Shown here in pieces: positions 10,982-22,800 of a stretch of 64,000 nt of DNA. Source of the DNA: Anthopleura xanthogrammica (taxonomy: Eukaryota > Cnidaria > Anthozoa > Actiniaria > Actiniidae); NCBI GenBank assembly GCA_964019055.1, contig OZ025214.1:8494858-8558857 (forward strand), in the 5' to 3' direction. Within the stretch, counting starts at the first letter, position 1. The number at the start of each line of letters is the position of its first letter. The notes below the pieces were generated by a model. That model searched no databases, was not told the origin of the DNA, and worked only from the letters and a program-made list of their open reading frames with translations. Both the position numbers and the translations under genes were made by a program.

Positions 10982-11847
10982 AAATGAAAGGTAGGGAAAA
11001 CCGATTTGCTCTTATATTGTTTCTTCCACCGCGAAGGGCCTTAAAATGACAGTCTCTTTGGCTAAAACATTTCATAACGACTAACTTCGCTCACTGAATT
11101 TCCATGCAGAAAATACCCTCAAACTATGACTACATTGGATAAAATGATTTTGGAGAACGCAACGCCTGCAGAGTGAAGTGTAGATTTGTAGAGGATATAT
11201 ACCTAGGTGTGAATGTAATGAATGTGATTCCATATTTACAGCCGGGCAGAAATCAAAATGGCGCCATCAGGATTTTGTTTCTTGGTTTGATCTTTCTTGG
11301 CTTCGGATTTGTTTCTTCCTGCTTTAAGCTCGAAAGCAAATTCAAAGAAACATCCTGCCATGTACGCATGAGAACACTGGATATCGGCCAGGACACTGGT
11401 CCTACGATATGAAAGCAAGAAAAAAACAAAAAAGGAAGGACAAAACAAATAACGAAAAACACTGAGAATAGGCATTTTTTTTCTTCTTCCTTCAGTTTTC
11501 AGGAATATCAAAGTGTTGCGATAACATTAAGAAGGCCTGTGAGGAACTGATCCTTCCTTTTGTTTATCATCTAGTAATCTTTGATAGACAGTGCCTATGT
11601 AACATTATCTTCTTTATTTTTCGCCAGGTTAAACTGCCGTGATGAGGGTAATGATTTCTTAAATAGAGCTGAAAGAAATACTCATCATCGATTGATGCTT
11701 TAAATTTGCACTATTTGAAAGTTTGCTTAGTATCCGTTCTTCTGAAGTTCGGTACTGCAACGAAGGGATATATAGACATACATTAGCACGAACTATTTAC
11801 CGTATAAATTTAAATGTATTATGTAGAATTTGCACAAAATGAAAGCG

Positions 11848-11853
11848 ATTAAA
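11848..11853 (+). terminator. Candidate poly(A) signal of the Cys-rich gene
   Basis: ATTAAA lies about 870 bases after the stop codon, within a plausible spliced 3' UTR. No closer AATAAA was noticed downstream of 10981 on this strand. Weak inference. Confidence 0.3.
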
Positions 11854-12591
11854 GCTTAAGTGTTTGTCAGAAAGATGCATGTCTTGTCTTCAATTAGTGT
11901 GGGAGAATGGCTTGTAAATTATAAACTACAACCAAACTTCACGTCACGCAAAGCGGTTCAAAGGTCATGACTGCAAAGCATGTAGTTTATTCGAGTTTAT
12001 ATTCGAATTCGGATTCGAAAAAATTCAAAAGTAGTATGGTATCAGCTTGAAACGATATATCAAACAACCATTTGAAGGGAGGTTTGCAATAATATATAAA
12101 CGTGACAATTGTGTGACGCGGCATAACGCCGGTTACGAAACAGCGTGACCACTTCTTCTGATTTTACAAGAAGGAAAAACTGAAAGAAAAAAAACTTCGG
12201 TATTTTAAGCCTTCAAAAGCATCAGAAAACTTATTTAATTCGAAGAAAAATAATTATAGATCATAGAACATATGAATACATGTATAGAACAAAGGATTTT
12301 ATTCAGCAAATGTTAAGTTATAAGTTTTCAATGTTAGGTGGAAAGTGAACTACACTGAAAATTGTTGAAAAATATTATAAGCTTAAGCTTGCATTCACTT
12401 GAACTTCACATGTAAAAAGAGACATATTCATTAATGCAAGATAATAATTTTCTTTGTTAGTAATTGGTCTTTGAAAAGTTTTTTTTTTCAGAATTTATTC
12501 TTAACTTTATTATCCAGCGAAATATCTTACAAAAACAAAAGGTTATCCATAAAACACAAACAAGCTCATTTTGCGACTGTGTGAAAATACT

Positions 12592-12712
12592 AGCTGGAAA
12601 AGCCCGATAAATAGCAAATATTTGTTGTAATATGTATTCCTTTTTCATATTTTATTCAACATTAAAATAAATCCATATGATTATGAAATATGGAATCATG
12701 TTTTGACGTAAT
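12592..12712. repeat. Dispersed repeat, inverted partner of 4775-4905
   Basis: Carries AATATGTATTCCTTTTTCAT, CATATGATTATGAAATATGG and AGCCCGATAAATAGCAAATA. These are the reverse complement of the copy at 4775-4905 with a few differences. The two copies are about 7.8 kb apart and flank the Cys-rich gene. Confidence 0.7.
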
Positions 12713-12960
12713 CAAGCCATGAAAAATCAACTCGTTGAGTTACCATTTTTTCTTAAGTATGGTGCTCCGCGAGGGAGCTCCGTTATTAACTATAATCTTG
12801 TTGTTTAGCTTTCTTTGTCCGTTAAGATGGTTTGCTCTCTTTCCATAGAATTCTGCTTCAGGAAATCCCTAAAATAAAAAAATGAGGGAATGGTTGTGAA
12901 TAATAATCATCTAACTAAAGTTTTTAGTGTTTCCGCCTGATCCAGACCTTTCCGATCACA

Positions 12961-13040
12961 ATAGACCCCTTGCAGCACGTCGGAATAGATCGAAATTCTT
13001 TTGTTTTGTCCTTCAAATTGAGCTGCTTTGACGTCAAGGA
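12961..13040. repeat. MITE family A, internally deleted copy
   Basis: Begins TAGACCCCTTGCAGCACGTC GGAATAGATC, then jumps to GAAATTCTTTTGTTTTGTCC and the right arm CAAATTGAGCTGCTTTGACG TCA. The left-arm inner half is missing. Confidence 0.8.
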
Positions 13041-13130
13041 AGTATTCAGGAATTTGCAAGTGGGGTATCCGAGATAAAAAAGTGACGATATAGTGACGTC
13101 CTCAATAACACTGATCCGACTTATTTAATT

Positions 13131-13721
13131 ACAGGTAGCCCAAGCTTTGGTTCTGAATAGCTATATATAGAAATGTATGGCAGATCATAAAATTTCTTTG
13201 AAATAAAATAAATTTCATCATTTATTGTTTTTTTAACTGTATATCAATGTTTTATTGCATGCTTCGTGGTTTCCTGACGGTTTGGTTGTATTTTAAGGCG
13301 ATTTTAGGACAGTTAAGAATTTATTTTATTTTAAAGAAATTTTATGATCTGCCATACATTATTTATATAAATTGCATTTGCATATTTATATTATGGCGTA
13401 ATCAAGAACATTAATGACATTCCTCACGGGAAGAAAGTTCCCTTGAGACTAGCAAGCTCCCTCATTGGTTGCTGTGTATTGCATAAAAGGAAAAGGACGC
13501 TCTTGCATAAGTTATTGAGCAAGAAATCGAATACAGTTAATGCGGAACCCACCCGCCCACCCCCTTTTAGTCGGGATGATTTTTCTGAACAGCAACCATT
13601 TTCCCTCCTAGCACTTCGTACCGGATCGTCTTCCGGTCGGAGTTGCGCATCCATATCTCATTAATGACAATGAAATAAACAGAATAATATACTATTCAGA
13701 ACCATAGCTTGGGCTACCTGT
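13131..13721. repeat. Foldback element with ACAGGTAGCCCAAGC ends
   Basis: The left end ACAGGTAGCCCAAGCTTTGG with TTCTGAATAG is mirrored by CTATTCAGAACCATAGCTTG GGCTACCTGT. Sub-arms around ATGTATGGCAGATCATAAAA also pair with TTTTATGATCTGCCATACAT at 13343. The insertion lies just downstream of the ABHD12-like stop codon. ORFs at 13424-13664 are inside it and are spurious. Confidence 0.8.
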
Positions 13722-13740
13722 GATTTAATTTGTGCATAAA

Positions 13741-13746
13741 TTTATT
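13741..13746 (-). terminator. Candidate poly(A) signal of ABHD12-like gene
   Basis: AATAAA on the minus strand about 100 bases after the stop at 13842 and just before the foldback element. Placement is typical for a 3' end. Inference from sequence only. Confidence 0.45.
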
Positions 13747-13841
13747 TGGGGGGTGTCAGGTGCACCAATGGACAACTCCTTGGATCCGCCCCTGCAATAT
13801 CAAGCGTTTTCTAGTCAAATGCCTCAGAATTGGGGTCCATT

Positions 13842-16800
13842 TTACGGGAATGAATCATGAGTTGATATGACCCACCTTAAAATACGAGGCAACAGTTTCG
13901 AATCACAGATCCAGTTATGTCCATGTTTGCCATTTAACTCGATCAGATGCACGGGTTTTGCATTCGTAGGACGACTTTCTCGCGCGTGTACATACAACTG
14001 CAATGGAACAAAACAACCATTATTGGTGATCATTAACAGCCTTCACTATCAACATTTTCTGCTCGAGAAAATATTTGATATTCGGATTTTTAAGTGGTTT
14101 CTAAAGCTCAGTTTTACTCCATTTCTTGACAGAATGTTGATGGATGATATGGAGGAGGATGCTAATGTCCCTAGTCTTAGGTCGTCACTGGCACTGCATA
14201 TGCTATTTTCATTCAAAGACATCGTAAAGTTTGATATTTCAAGATACTGGTTCACACGAGAATGTGTAAGAATTTCTTTTATTTATCAGTCAAAGGCGAG
14301 CAATAAGTTATTTAAAATCACTACCAAATGCAGAGGTAAATATTTGATTACGAGGCACTGATGAATCCTGGCCGGGTTTAGTAATTGTTTTATTGACGAT
14401 GTTTTGTTTTCAATATACTACTGCTCAATCCGCTATTTCTTGTCATGATCTGGTCCCCATGTGTAGCGAGCCAGGAACGATCGACAGGTGCTGACCAGAA
14501 TAAAAGTATACGCTCAACCTGTTATTCATTTGCCGTTACATACATGCAGCTGGCCTGTACAAGCAAAACTTAGCTCAAGATTTTAAATCGAATGGTAATA
14601 TATATTCACAATACACATGTTATTTACCAGCCAGGTCAGGATAGTGTTTTCTAGCTAGGACGATCGAGGACACAGATTTTCCCAATCAAGACCGACTTTA
14701 GGATGGTAAATAACATATATTTTTCCCCATTGACTTTTCCACTTGTTTTGCATCCGTTATCTCATGTGCGCGCGCGGATGACGTCACGATATCGGACCGC
14801 GGGCAGATACTGAGAAAATACCGTCCACTCAAACAGCCAATCAGAACGCACGATGTTTAGGATACCGGGACGGATAAAAAAATATTTTTTTAACACTGGT
14901 ATTATGACGATGGAATGTTCATCATCTATATCTACCACTTGCGCGATAGAGCTAATTGGATAAATAGAAACCAATCGCGCTAACAGGTTTAACGGATGTT
15001 GACTGTAGACTGACCGCGGTGACCATCATCATAAACTTTTCAGAGTGACAAGAAATCTGTTTTTTTGCCTATTGCCTGCCATTGTACTCACCTTTTTCCC
15101 GAACTTGAAGGGAATGATTTCATCGTCTTGATCATGTAACATAAGAATTGGGCAATAAATATCAGATATCCTAAAACAAGTAATTACATAATATTAATAC
15201 ACAATTGGCGTATCACTCGCAGTGCTCTGAAGGATAAATATTGGTTATATATTATATAAGGTCAGTGTGAAGGATGGTAGCACAATTCCATCCATTAAAC
15301 CGATATTGATTAGTTTTATTGATTGGTAAACCAGGACCATACTTCCAGACATTCGGCTCCAACACCGCTATCCCGGGAGGACATTACAGATTGATCAGGA
15401 AGCTCGACCGCAGCCTAAGGGAGAGGTTAGTCGGCCCCTAGACCGTAGATGATTAACCCCTTGCTATGACCAGCTCACTCAAAATGTCGCATTTCTCGCT
15501 GATGTTTTTGTCGTTATGGTTATTTTCTTCCATGTGGGACATTTTCAAAACTATATCCGCGATGTATACAAAGATAAGCGGTAAAAATCAGAAGGGAGTT
15601 TTTATTACGTCTAATCTCGCAAAATACTTTGAGGCATTTTTTTTCGTATCAAGTGAGATATGCAAAATGAAATCAAGCATGCGCATGCGTATATAAGAGT
15701 CACAATGGGGTTAACCGTACTCGAAATTTCTCGTTTACAACTAGAAATTCTCGTTTGTGACTCGACACTTTCGATTTAGCAATTCAAAATTTCATGTTAG
15801 AAGCTCAAGATTTTAATGTACACATCTTGAAATTTCATGTATGGCCATCAAACAGGATTTGGACGGCAATGTAAATAGCAGGGCTTTTAGTTTTACAAAA
15901 AAACTCAATTTTTAACATATAAAAATATTTCTCGTTTGTTTATTCATCTGTTTGATGATGTTTGCTGTGTTTTTCGTTCGGTTCCTCGTTTCCAAATATG
16001 AAAAAAACCTGCGTGAATCTTAAATGATTGAGCGTGACTTCTAAATGACTTCTATGGCACCGCGATCAGTAACGAGACCTGAGTAGAGAGTAAGGCAAAA
16101 CCCTGACATGTTTACTTACCTTTCATCCGTTCTGAAAAGTTCCTTTACCTCATCCATAACAATCTCCTCGAAAAAGGGTAGAAATTTGAACGGCTGTTTG
16201 AAAATAAAGGAAGAAAACGATAAAAAGTTAAAGTGCAACAAAACGAGCAGGGGATTAGAACCGAGTTTCTCAAATTTGATTAAATTCACAAACAGACTCC
16301 ATCATAGAAAAGAGGATATAAAAATTAGTAAGGATTGATATTTTAATAAAGTTAGGTTTGGGCAAATTGAAACGAAATTACGGTGTTTTAAAGATTTATT
16401 GCTGGTTTTCAATCATTGCCAAAAGAATAAAATAACAAACGACATGGCGGCCATGTTGGATGATATAACAAAAGAGACTAATGACAAATCTTTTGTTAAT
16501 TTCATCCAACATGGCGGCTATGAAAACCAACAATAAAAATACAGAGAATGTATGGTTGAAGGGACGTTTTGGAGGGACACCATAGATATCTTTAGTGCAA
16601 TTTTGGCAGGGTTTGAATGTTCATTTATTTCTCGAACCTTAATCAAGTTCGTTTTTCAAACTTGGACCTAGTCGGCCCTTGCTCGTTTTTTTACTGGCGA
16701 ATAGCTAATGTGCACGAGCTCGAATTTCTAGCACAAAGCATGATGGGATACCGAGTCGCTACACTTTTTTGACTTCTCTAAACATGCATCCCTCTCCTTT

Positions 16801-19800
16801 CTTGTTTCCTTTTTATTCTCGTTCCACTAGTTCATTTATTCACTAATACTGCATCGCATCGCTTCTCAACTAAATACTTAGGGTGCTTTCCATTAGTCGG
16901 AACTGGCCTGCGAGACCGGTCCATTCACAAAGAGAATTCCGTTATTAAAAAAATATTATTCTGATGGGATGTATGTAAAAACTTAGGGAAAACTCTCGAG
17001 AAAAAGACCTTTTCCTTTTTAAGTTGAGCGGTCTGGCCGGTCAGTTCTGACTTATACAAAAGCGCCCTTATAACGTAGAACCAGTGTATCTACTACCTTG
17101 GCGATGGCGTGTTCTTTTCCCGCGTCATAAATGCTATTGAAGGCCGCCTCAAGAATGATTCCAGACGGCGGGGAACCTAAAATAAACCGATCAAACAGTA
17201 AAAGTTTCTTTAGTTTACCTCACATCTTAAGCCATAGCCAATAGAGACGATGCTTTGTAGTGACTTTCTTATTTGAATATGCAACGTGATCATCACTGAA
17301 CCAGTTAGAATTCCGCATAAATAGTTATTAACCGAAAACGAGGTCACGAGATCCGTACCGTAAATTATGGACCGAGTTTTTACCACTGCCTTATGGCCCA
17401 AGCGAGTAGCGCGCGGGCCATAAAAAAGTGGAAAAAACGAGGACATTACTTTACGGTACGGTCCCAGCAAACGAGGTTCATAAGATATTTATTATATGGT
17501 AAGGCTAGGAGAGACAATTTTGGTTTTCGGTCCGTACCGTAAGTTATGGACCGCAAATTGACCAACCATAGCGCGTGAAATTGCCTTGCCATATAATAAT
17601 TATGTTTATTCTCTAAGCACTTCTCTCCAAGCTGCTTGAGAAAGCAATTGTTTTTACCTTTATCACATAGCACTTTTGCTACGCCAGCCGTCACAATGCA
17701 AGGAAAATATTCAAAGAAAAGCACTGAATCGGGACACTAAAGGTATGGCTCGTTAGTGATTTTTTAAAATTAATAAAATTGTGCGAGGAAGGCGGAGAGT
17801 CGAGACCAGTCTTCAGTTTCTACATAATTCAAAACCAAAGCCTCTCGTACCTTGCAACTCTATTATCGTGATATGTATGTAAGATATTACTTACGCAGAT
17901 CCTAATGAATGACCCCAGATGAAAACAGGAGCATCTGCGGACCTTGATTTAACCCACTCCCAAGTAGCCAGACCATCTTCAATAAGACCTAAGTATGGAT
18001 TCATGGAAGAATAAGTATCATTTGCCACTTATTGTAAATGGAATGGATTGACGGTCAACAACAAATTACCTTCTTCTGATGGATGACCATCCGAGTCAGC
18101 AAAGCCTGTAGTTTAAAGCAAACAACCATGGATGTCAATCAACCCTTGAGTCACATTAATCTCAACGTCCACCATGATTAACTTGTAGTTTTTTATCGTG
18201 AGATTCAAGAGTCACTTCCAACGCTTAGTTGGTTCCTGTCGTGTTTTTTTCTTTTTTTCTTTCTTTTATCTTCCTTCCTTTCTTTTTACTTTCTATTCTT
18301 TCTTTCTTTGTCTTAAATTTTTAGTTCTGCAGTTCAAAACATGTTCTTATTCCCGAGGGTGGGGGATATTCCCGGGGGTGGGGGGAGGGGGACTCCTATA
18401 TGAAAAGGGCGGGGATGCTCATCGTACCTTATAGGGGATACTTTTCGTTATTTGGTACCTCAGTTAGGGTGTTCAAAGGAAAACCTAATTAAAATTCTGT
18501 AAAATTAGCATCATTTTGTACCATTTATGGGTGAAAACTGCAATTGCTATGACTAGAAGAAACAGAATTTTGGTCCATTAAGGGGTCATTTTCAAAATTT
18601 CCTACGAGCATCCCTGCCCCTCTATATATGGGAGTCCCCCCCCCCCCCCCGGTTCTTATTTGTATGAAATGCCACAAGTCTGTTGTAATGATGCTTATCA
18701 TACTGCTTTACTTACCTCGATAATCTATTGTTACAACATGATACGAAAGCGATGACAAAACCTGCCACAGCAGAAAAAAGTTAAAATTGAATTTGCAAAT
18801 ATGAATGCCATGGTGGCTAAGCAACAACAGTTTTAAGTGTTTTGTGTTTGGTAAATAGTTAGAGATGTAAATTTTGTTTCATTCTCTAAGAAAGTTAGTT
18901 TGATGAAACATAATTTAAAGCTCTAACTAGAGGGTTCTGGGGGAGGGGGGTCCTAATCCCATTTCCCAGCCCAAAATTTTGCAAACTCTGAGTCCCAGTC
19001 ATGCAAAATCTCAGCCCAAGTTATAGAGCTAAAGGTAGAGATTTAGCAAAAAAAAAAAAAAAAAACCCCAAAAAAACCAAACAATCCCAGTAATGGTTAA
19101 TCGCAGTCCCAGTACATGAAATTCCATTTTCCCAGCCACCAAAAAGGCGAATCTCAGCTGCCATTTTACCCCTTCAGAACCCTCTAACTAAGGTATTATT
19201 GGAACTGAAACATTTCATATCTAAAGACCTTGCAAGGGATGAATACACAATGTATTCCTTATATCTTACAGATCCATCAAAGACTAAGGGAAAATTACAT
19301 AGAAACAATACCAACCTTATACAATGCCACTCGATGCTCATTAGCTCTGCCAAAAAGAAAACAAAAAGAATGAAAAATAATTTATAAAGATAATAGCATG
19401 GTTTGGATTTTTAGTTATTGATATTTAGAAAACTATTGTGCTTTTGTGCTTTTGTCCTCCAGCATTCTCTCTTTCTTTGTGGTGAAAGTGCGAATGCTAT
19501 TAAATCTAAAAGGGCTCACAGTTTCAATGTCAAACCCTAAGAAAAAATGTCAATCTAAAACTATCTAGTGCTGCCATTTTACCTCACCTGGAGTATGCAT
19601 TTCCATGAAAATAAATAAATACTGGATTTCCATCTGTGAGGTGAAATGGCTGTTCAAATGGTACTGCATCATTTTTAGCTTTCACATACCTGAAAAATGT
19701 GATTTGAATGAATGGATGGACAGATGGACAGATGGATGGATGGATGGATGGATGGATGAATGGATAGATGGATGAATTAATGAATTAATGAATTAATGAA

Positions 19801-22800
19801 TTAATGAATTAATGAATTAATGAATTAATGAATTAATGAATTAATGAATTAATGAATTAATGAATTAATGAATTAATGAATTAATGAATTAATGAATTAA
19901 TGAATTAATGAATTAATGAATTACAGCGCGACGCGCCTTACCGTAGCCACCCAACAAACTTTTTTTACAAGTTAGCCAATCAGAAAGCGAGAATCTGTAA
20001 ATTTGCATGTTAACTTGCTTTGTTGTTACCACAAATATTTGAACTTCGGAGCAAGAACTTGAAGAAAATGCTTAAAAATCTCTATTTCTAAAACCAGTTT
20101 TGCTCTTTTGGCTTGCTAACACTTCATACTTTCGTAGGCATTCTTTTTCATGTGGAAATTCTTTGCAAGAAGTGATTTATCGTACTTGTACGAAACTTTG
20201 GCAGGGTGGCCACGGTAAGGCGCATCGCACTGTAATGAATTAATGAATTAATGAATGAATGAATAAATAAATGGATGAATGGATGGATGAATAAATGGAT
20301 GAATGGATGGATGAATAAATGAATGAATGAATAAATGGATGAATGAATGAATGAATGAATAAATGGATGAATAAATGGATGGATGAATAAATGGATGAAT
20401 AAATGGATGAATGGATGAATAAATAAATGGATGAAGTAATGGATGGATGAATGAATGAATAAATGGATCATTGGATGAATAGATGGATGGATGGATGGAT
20501 GGATGGATGGATGGATGGATGGATGGATGGATGGATGGATGGATGGATGGATGGATGGATGGATGGATGGATGGATGGATGGATGGATGGATGGATGGAT
20601 GGATGGATGGATGGATGGATGGATGGATGGATGGATGGATGGATGGATGGATGGATGGATGGATGGATGGATGGATGGATGGATGGATGGATGGATGGAT
20701 GGATGGATGGATGGATGGATGGATGGATGGATGGATGGATGGATGGATGGATGGATGGATGGATGGATGGATGGATGGATGGATGGATGGATGGATGAAT
20801 GAATGAATATATACATTTTTTTCATTAAACAGCCGTGCTCTCCATGCTCAGTTTAGCATGATATGGTATGTTATGTGGTATAAGGCATGGGCATCTTGTT
20901 AAAGCTATCTTCTTCATAATAATTATTACAACTCTAAAACTGGATAACAGACCAAACACTCCAACAAATCGTGTAGCTCCAAACTTTAAGATAAATTAAT
21001 TTTTTGCATGGCAATATCCATGAGGATAAATACAAATGTTCTTCTCCATACCAATTTCCAGCCCTCTACAAGGATCCACACAGGACCCTCAAAAAGTGAA
21101 AAGCAAGAGTTTTCTAAAAAGGAAACTAGACTAAACTCACCAGGCTCCAAGCTTCCCAGCAGGTCCGTTGATGTAAAAATTTGTTGAATTTTCAATTCCA
21201 TGTTCATATGGATTGGAATAATCACAAAAAGGATTTTTTACTAGAGAGGAGAAAAACATACAAATATATTAATGATATGTACAAATTTAAAATACACACT
21301 TTAAAGAGGGTCCTGAAGGGCAGTTCTAATCCCATTTCCCAGCCCAAAATTTTGCGAAATCCAAATCCCAGTAATAGCTAAATCCCAGTCCCAACACATG
21401 AAATCCAATTTTCTAAGCCCAATAAAAAGGTGAATCCAGCTCCCATTTTACCCCTTCAGGACCCTCTTTAAATCAATGTGTGATAAAATAGAAAATACAA
21501 AAATGTGATTTTTTTTTTACCAAACTCAAACCTCAAATAACATCTACAAGTCCACCACCATTTCAGTGAATGCAACAGAATCTATGATAAAGATCTGTTT
21601 GTATTTGCTCCATCTCAGCTGAAGCAGGGCTCGACTCTAACATACATTTACTAGTATCAGATGAGTGAAGGTTTGCTGTGGACTAGTGGGAAAAGGACAT
21701 TTGGACTACTGATTATCCACAGTGACTAGCCCAAGAACTAGTACCTAAAAAAGTTGGTGTCGAGCCCTGTCAAGTACATGAATCATTAGATAAAAAGACT
21801 TAACCAATGCACCTGAACTCTGATAACAATAAACAATACAGTGTGACCACTATAACCGAGGCCACTTAGACAGCAAGAACAAATCAAAATGTAGAATGAA
21901 AACAATACATTTGGCTAGTCTAGCCAATCAGAGACCATCAAAAACAATAACATTTTAACATCAAGTCTAAGTGCCCCTGGTTATACCTAGTAGTTACAGT
22001 GTAATAGTGGTGCCACAGACTGAGACAGATAACTATATTAAAGACCTGTCTACACTAGTAATTTTGTCGTGTGACTGATTTCAGTGTAATGTGTTGCAAT
22101 CTCGATTGTGAGTGTAAAATGGCTGGCAATTTTATTGCAAACTTGCAAAGATATTTTCTAAAAAAAGCTTTAATTTTCAAGGGTCAATAGTTTAAATGTT
22201 TTTTCTTATTTAGGACTTTTTTACTAGTGTCATCCTTGAGCACCAAGTTTACTCAATTTGTGCTCAAGGGAGGTAGGGACTGCAGCATTTTTGGTACTTT
22301 GCAAGTGAAATCGCCAAAAGTTGCACGGAATTTCAATTGTGACTGTGATTTAGTGCCGCAAAATCACCATAAAATCGCTGACTGTTCACAGGTGTGATTT
22401 GGGACTGAGATAAAATCACCATTGAAATCTCCACTCAAGTCGTGTGACAAAATCTAAGTGTAAACAGCCATATATATACTTGCCTTTATTCATTATATGT
22501 TGAAGGTAAGTATAAATGGCATAACAGTAAGTTAAATTTAACATTTACCATAGTTTAAATATATAACTTGTTTTCTTGCCCAAGGAGAAGTATACATGAT
22601 AAGCACCAACAGCAGATAAGTAGACAGTGGGAAAACTATTGACAGCTTTACCAAGCTTTTGAGGAAAGTCCTGTTGGAATAAAAACTCTAACTCTATAAC
22701 TCGGACTGAAATTTTGCATGACTGGGACTGGGATTTTGCAAAATTTTGGGCTGGGAAATGGGATTAGGACCATCAACAATAATTATTGATCAAGAGCCTT

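Noticed and set aside
13867..14361. 164-codon plus-strand ORF
   Set aside because: Antisense to the last ABHD12-like exon, whose minus frame matches the family (HGHNW, LPRIL); the plus frame has no recognisable features.
20148..20825. 225-codon SIHP-repeat and MDGW-repeat frames
   Set aside because: Artefacts of the GGAT tetranucleotide array; same for 24760-25209.
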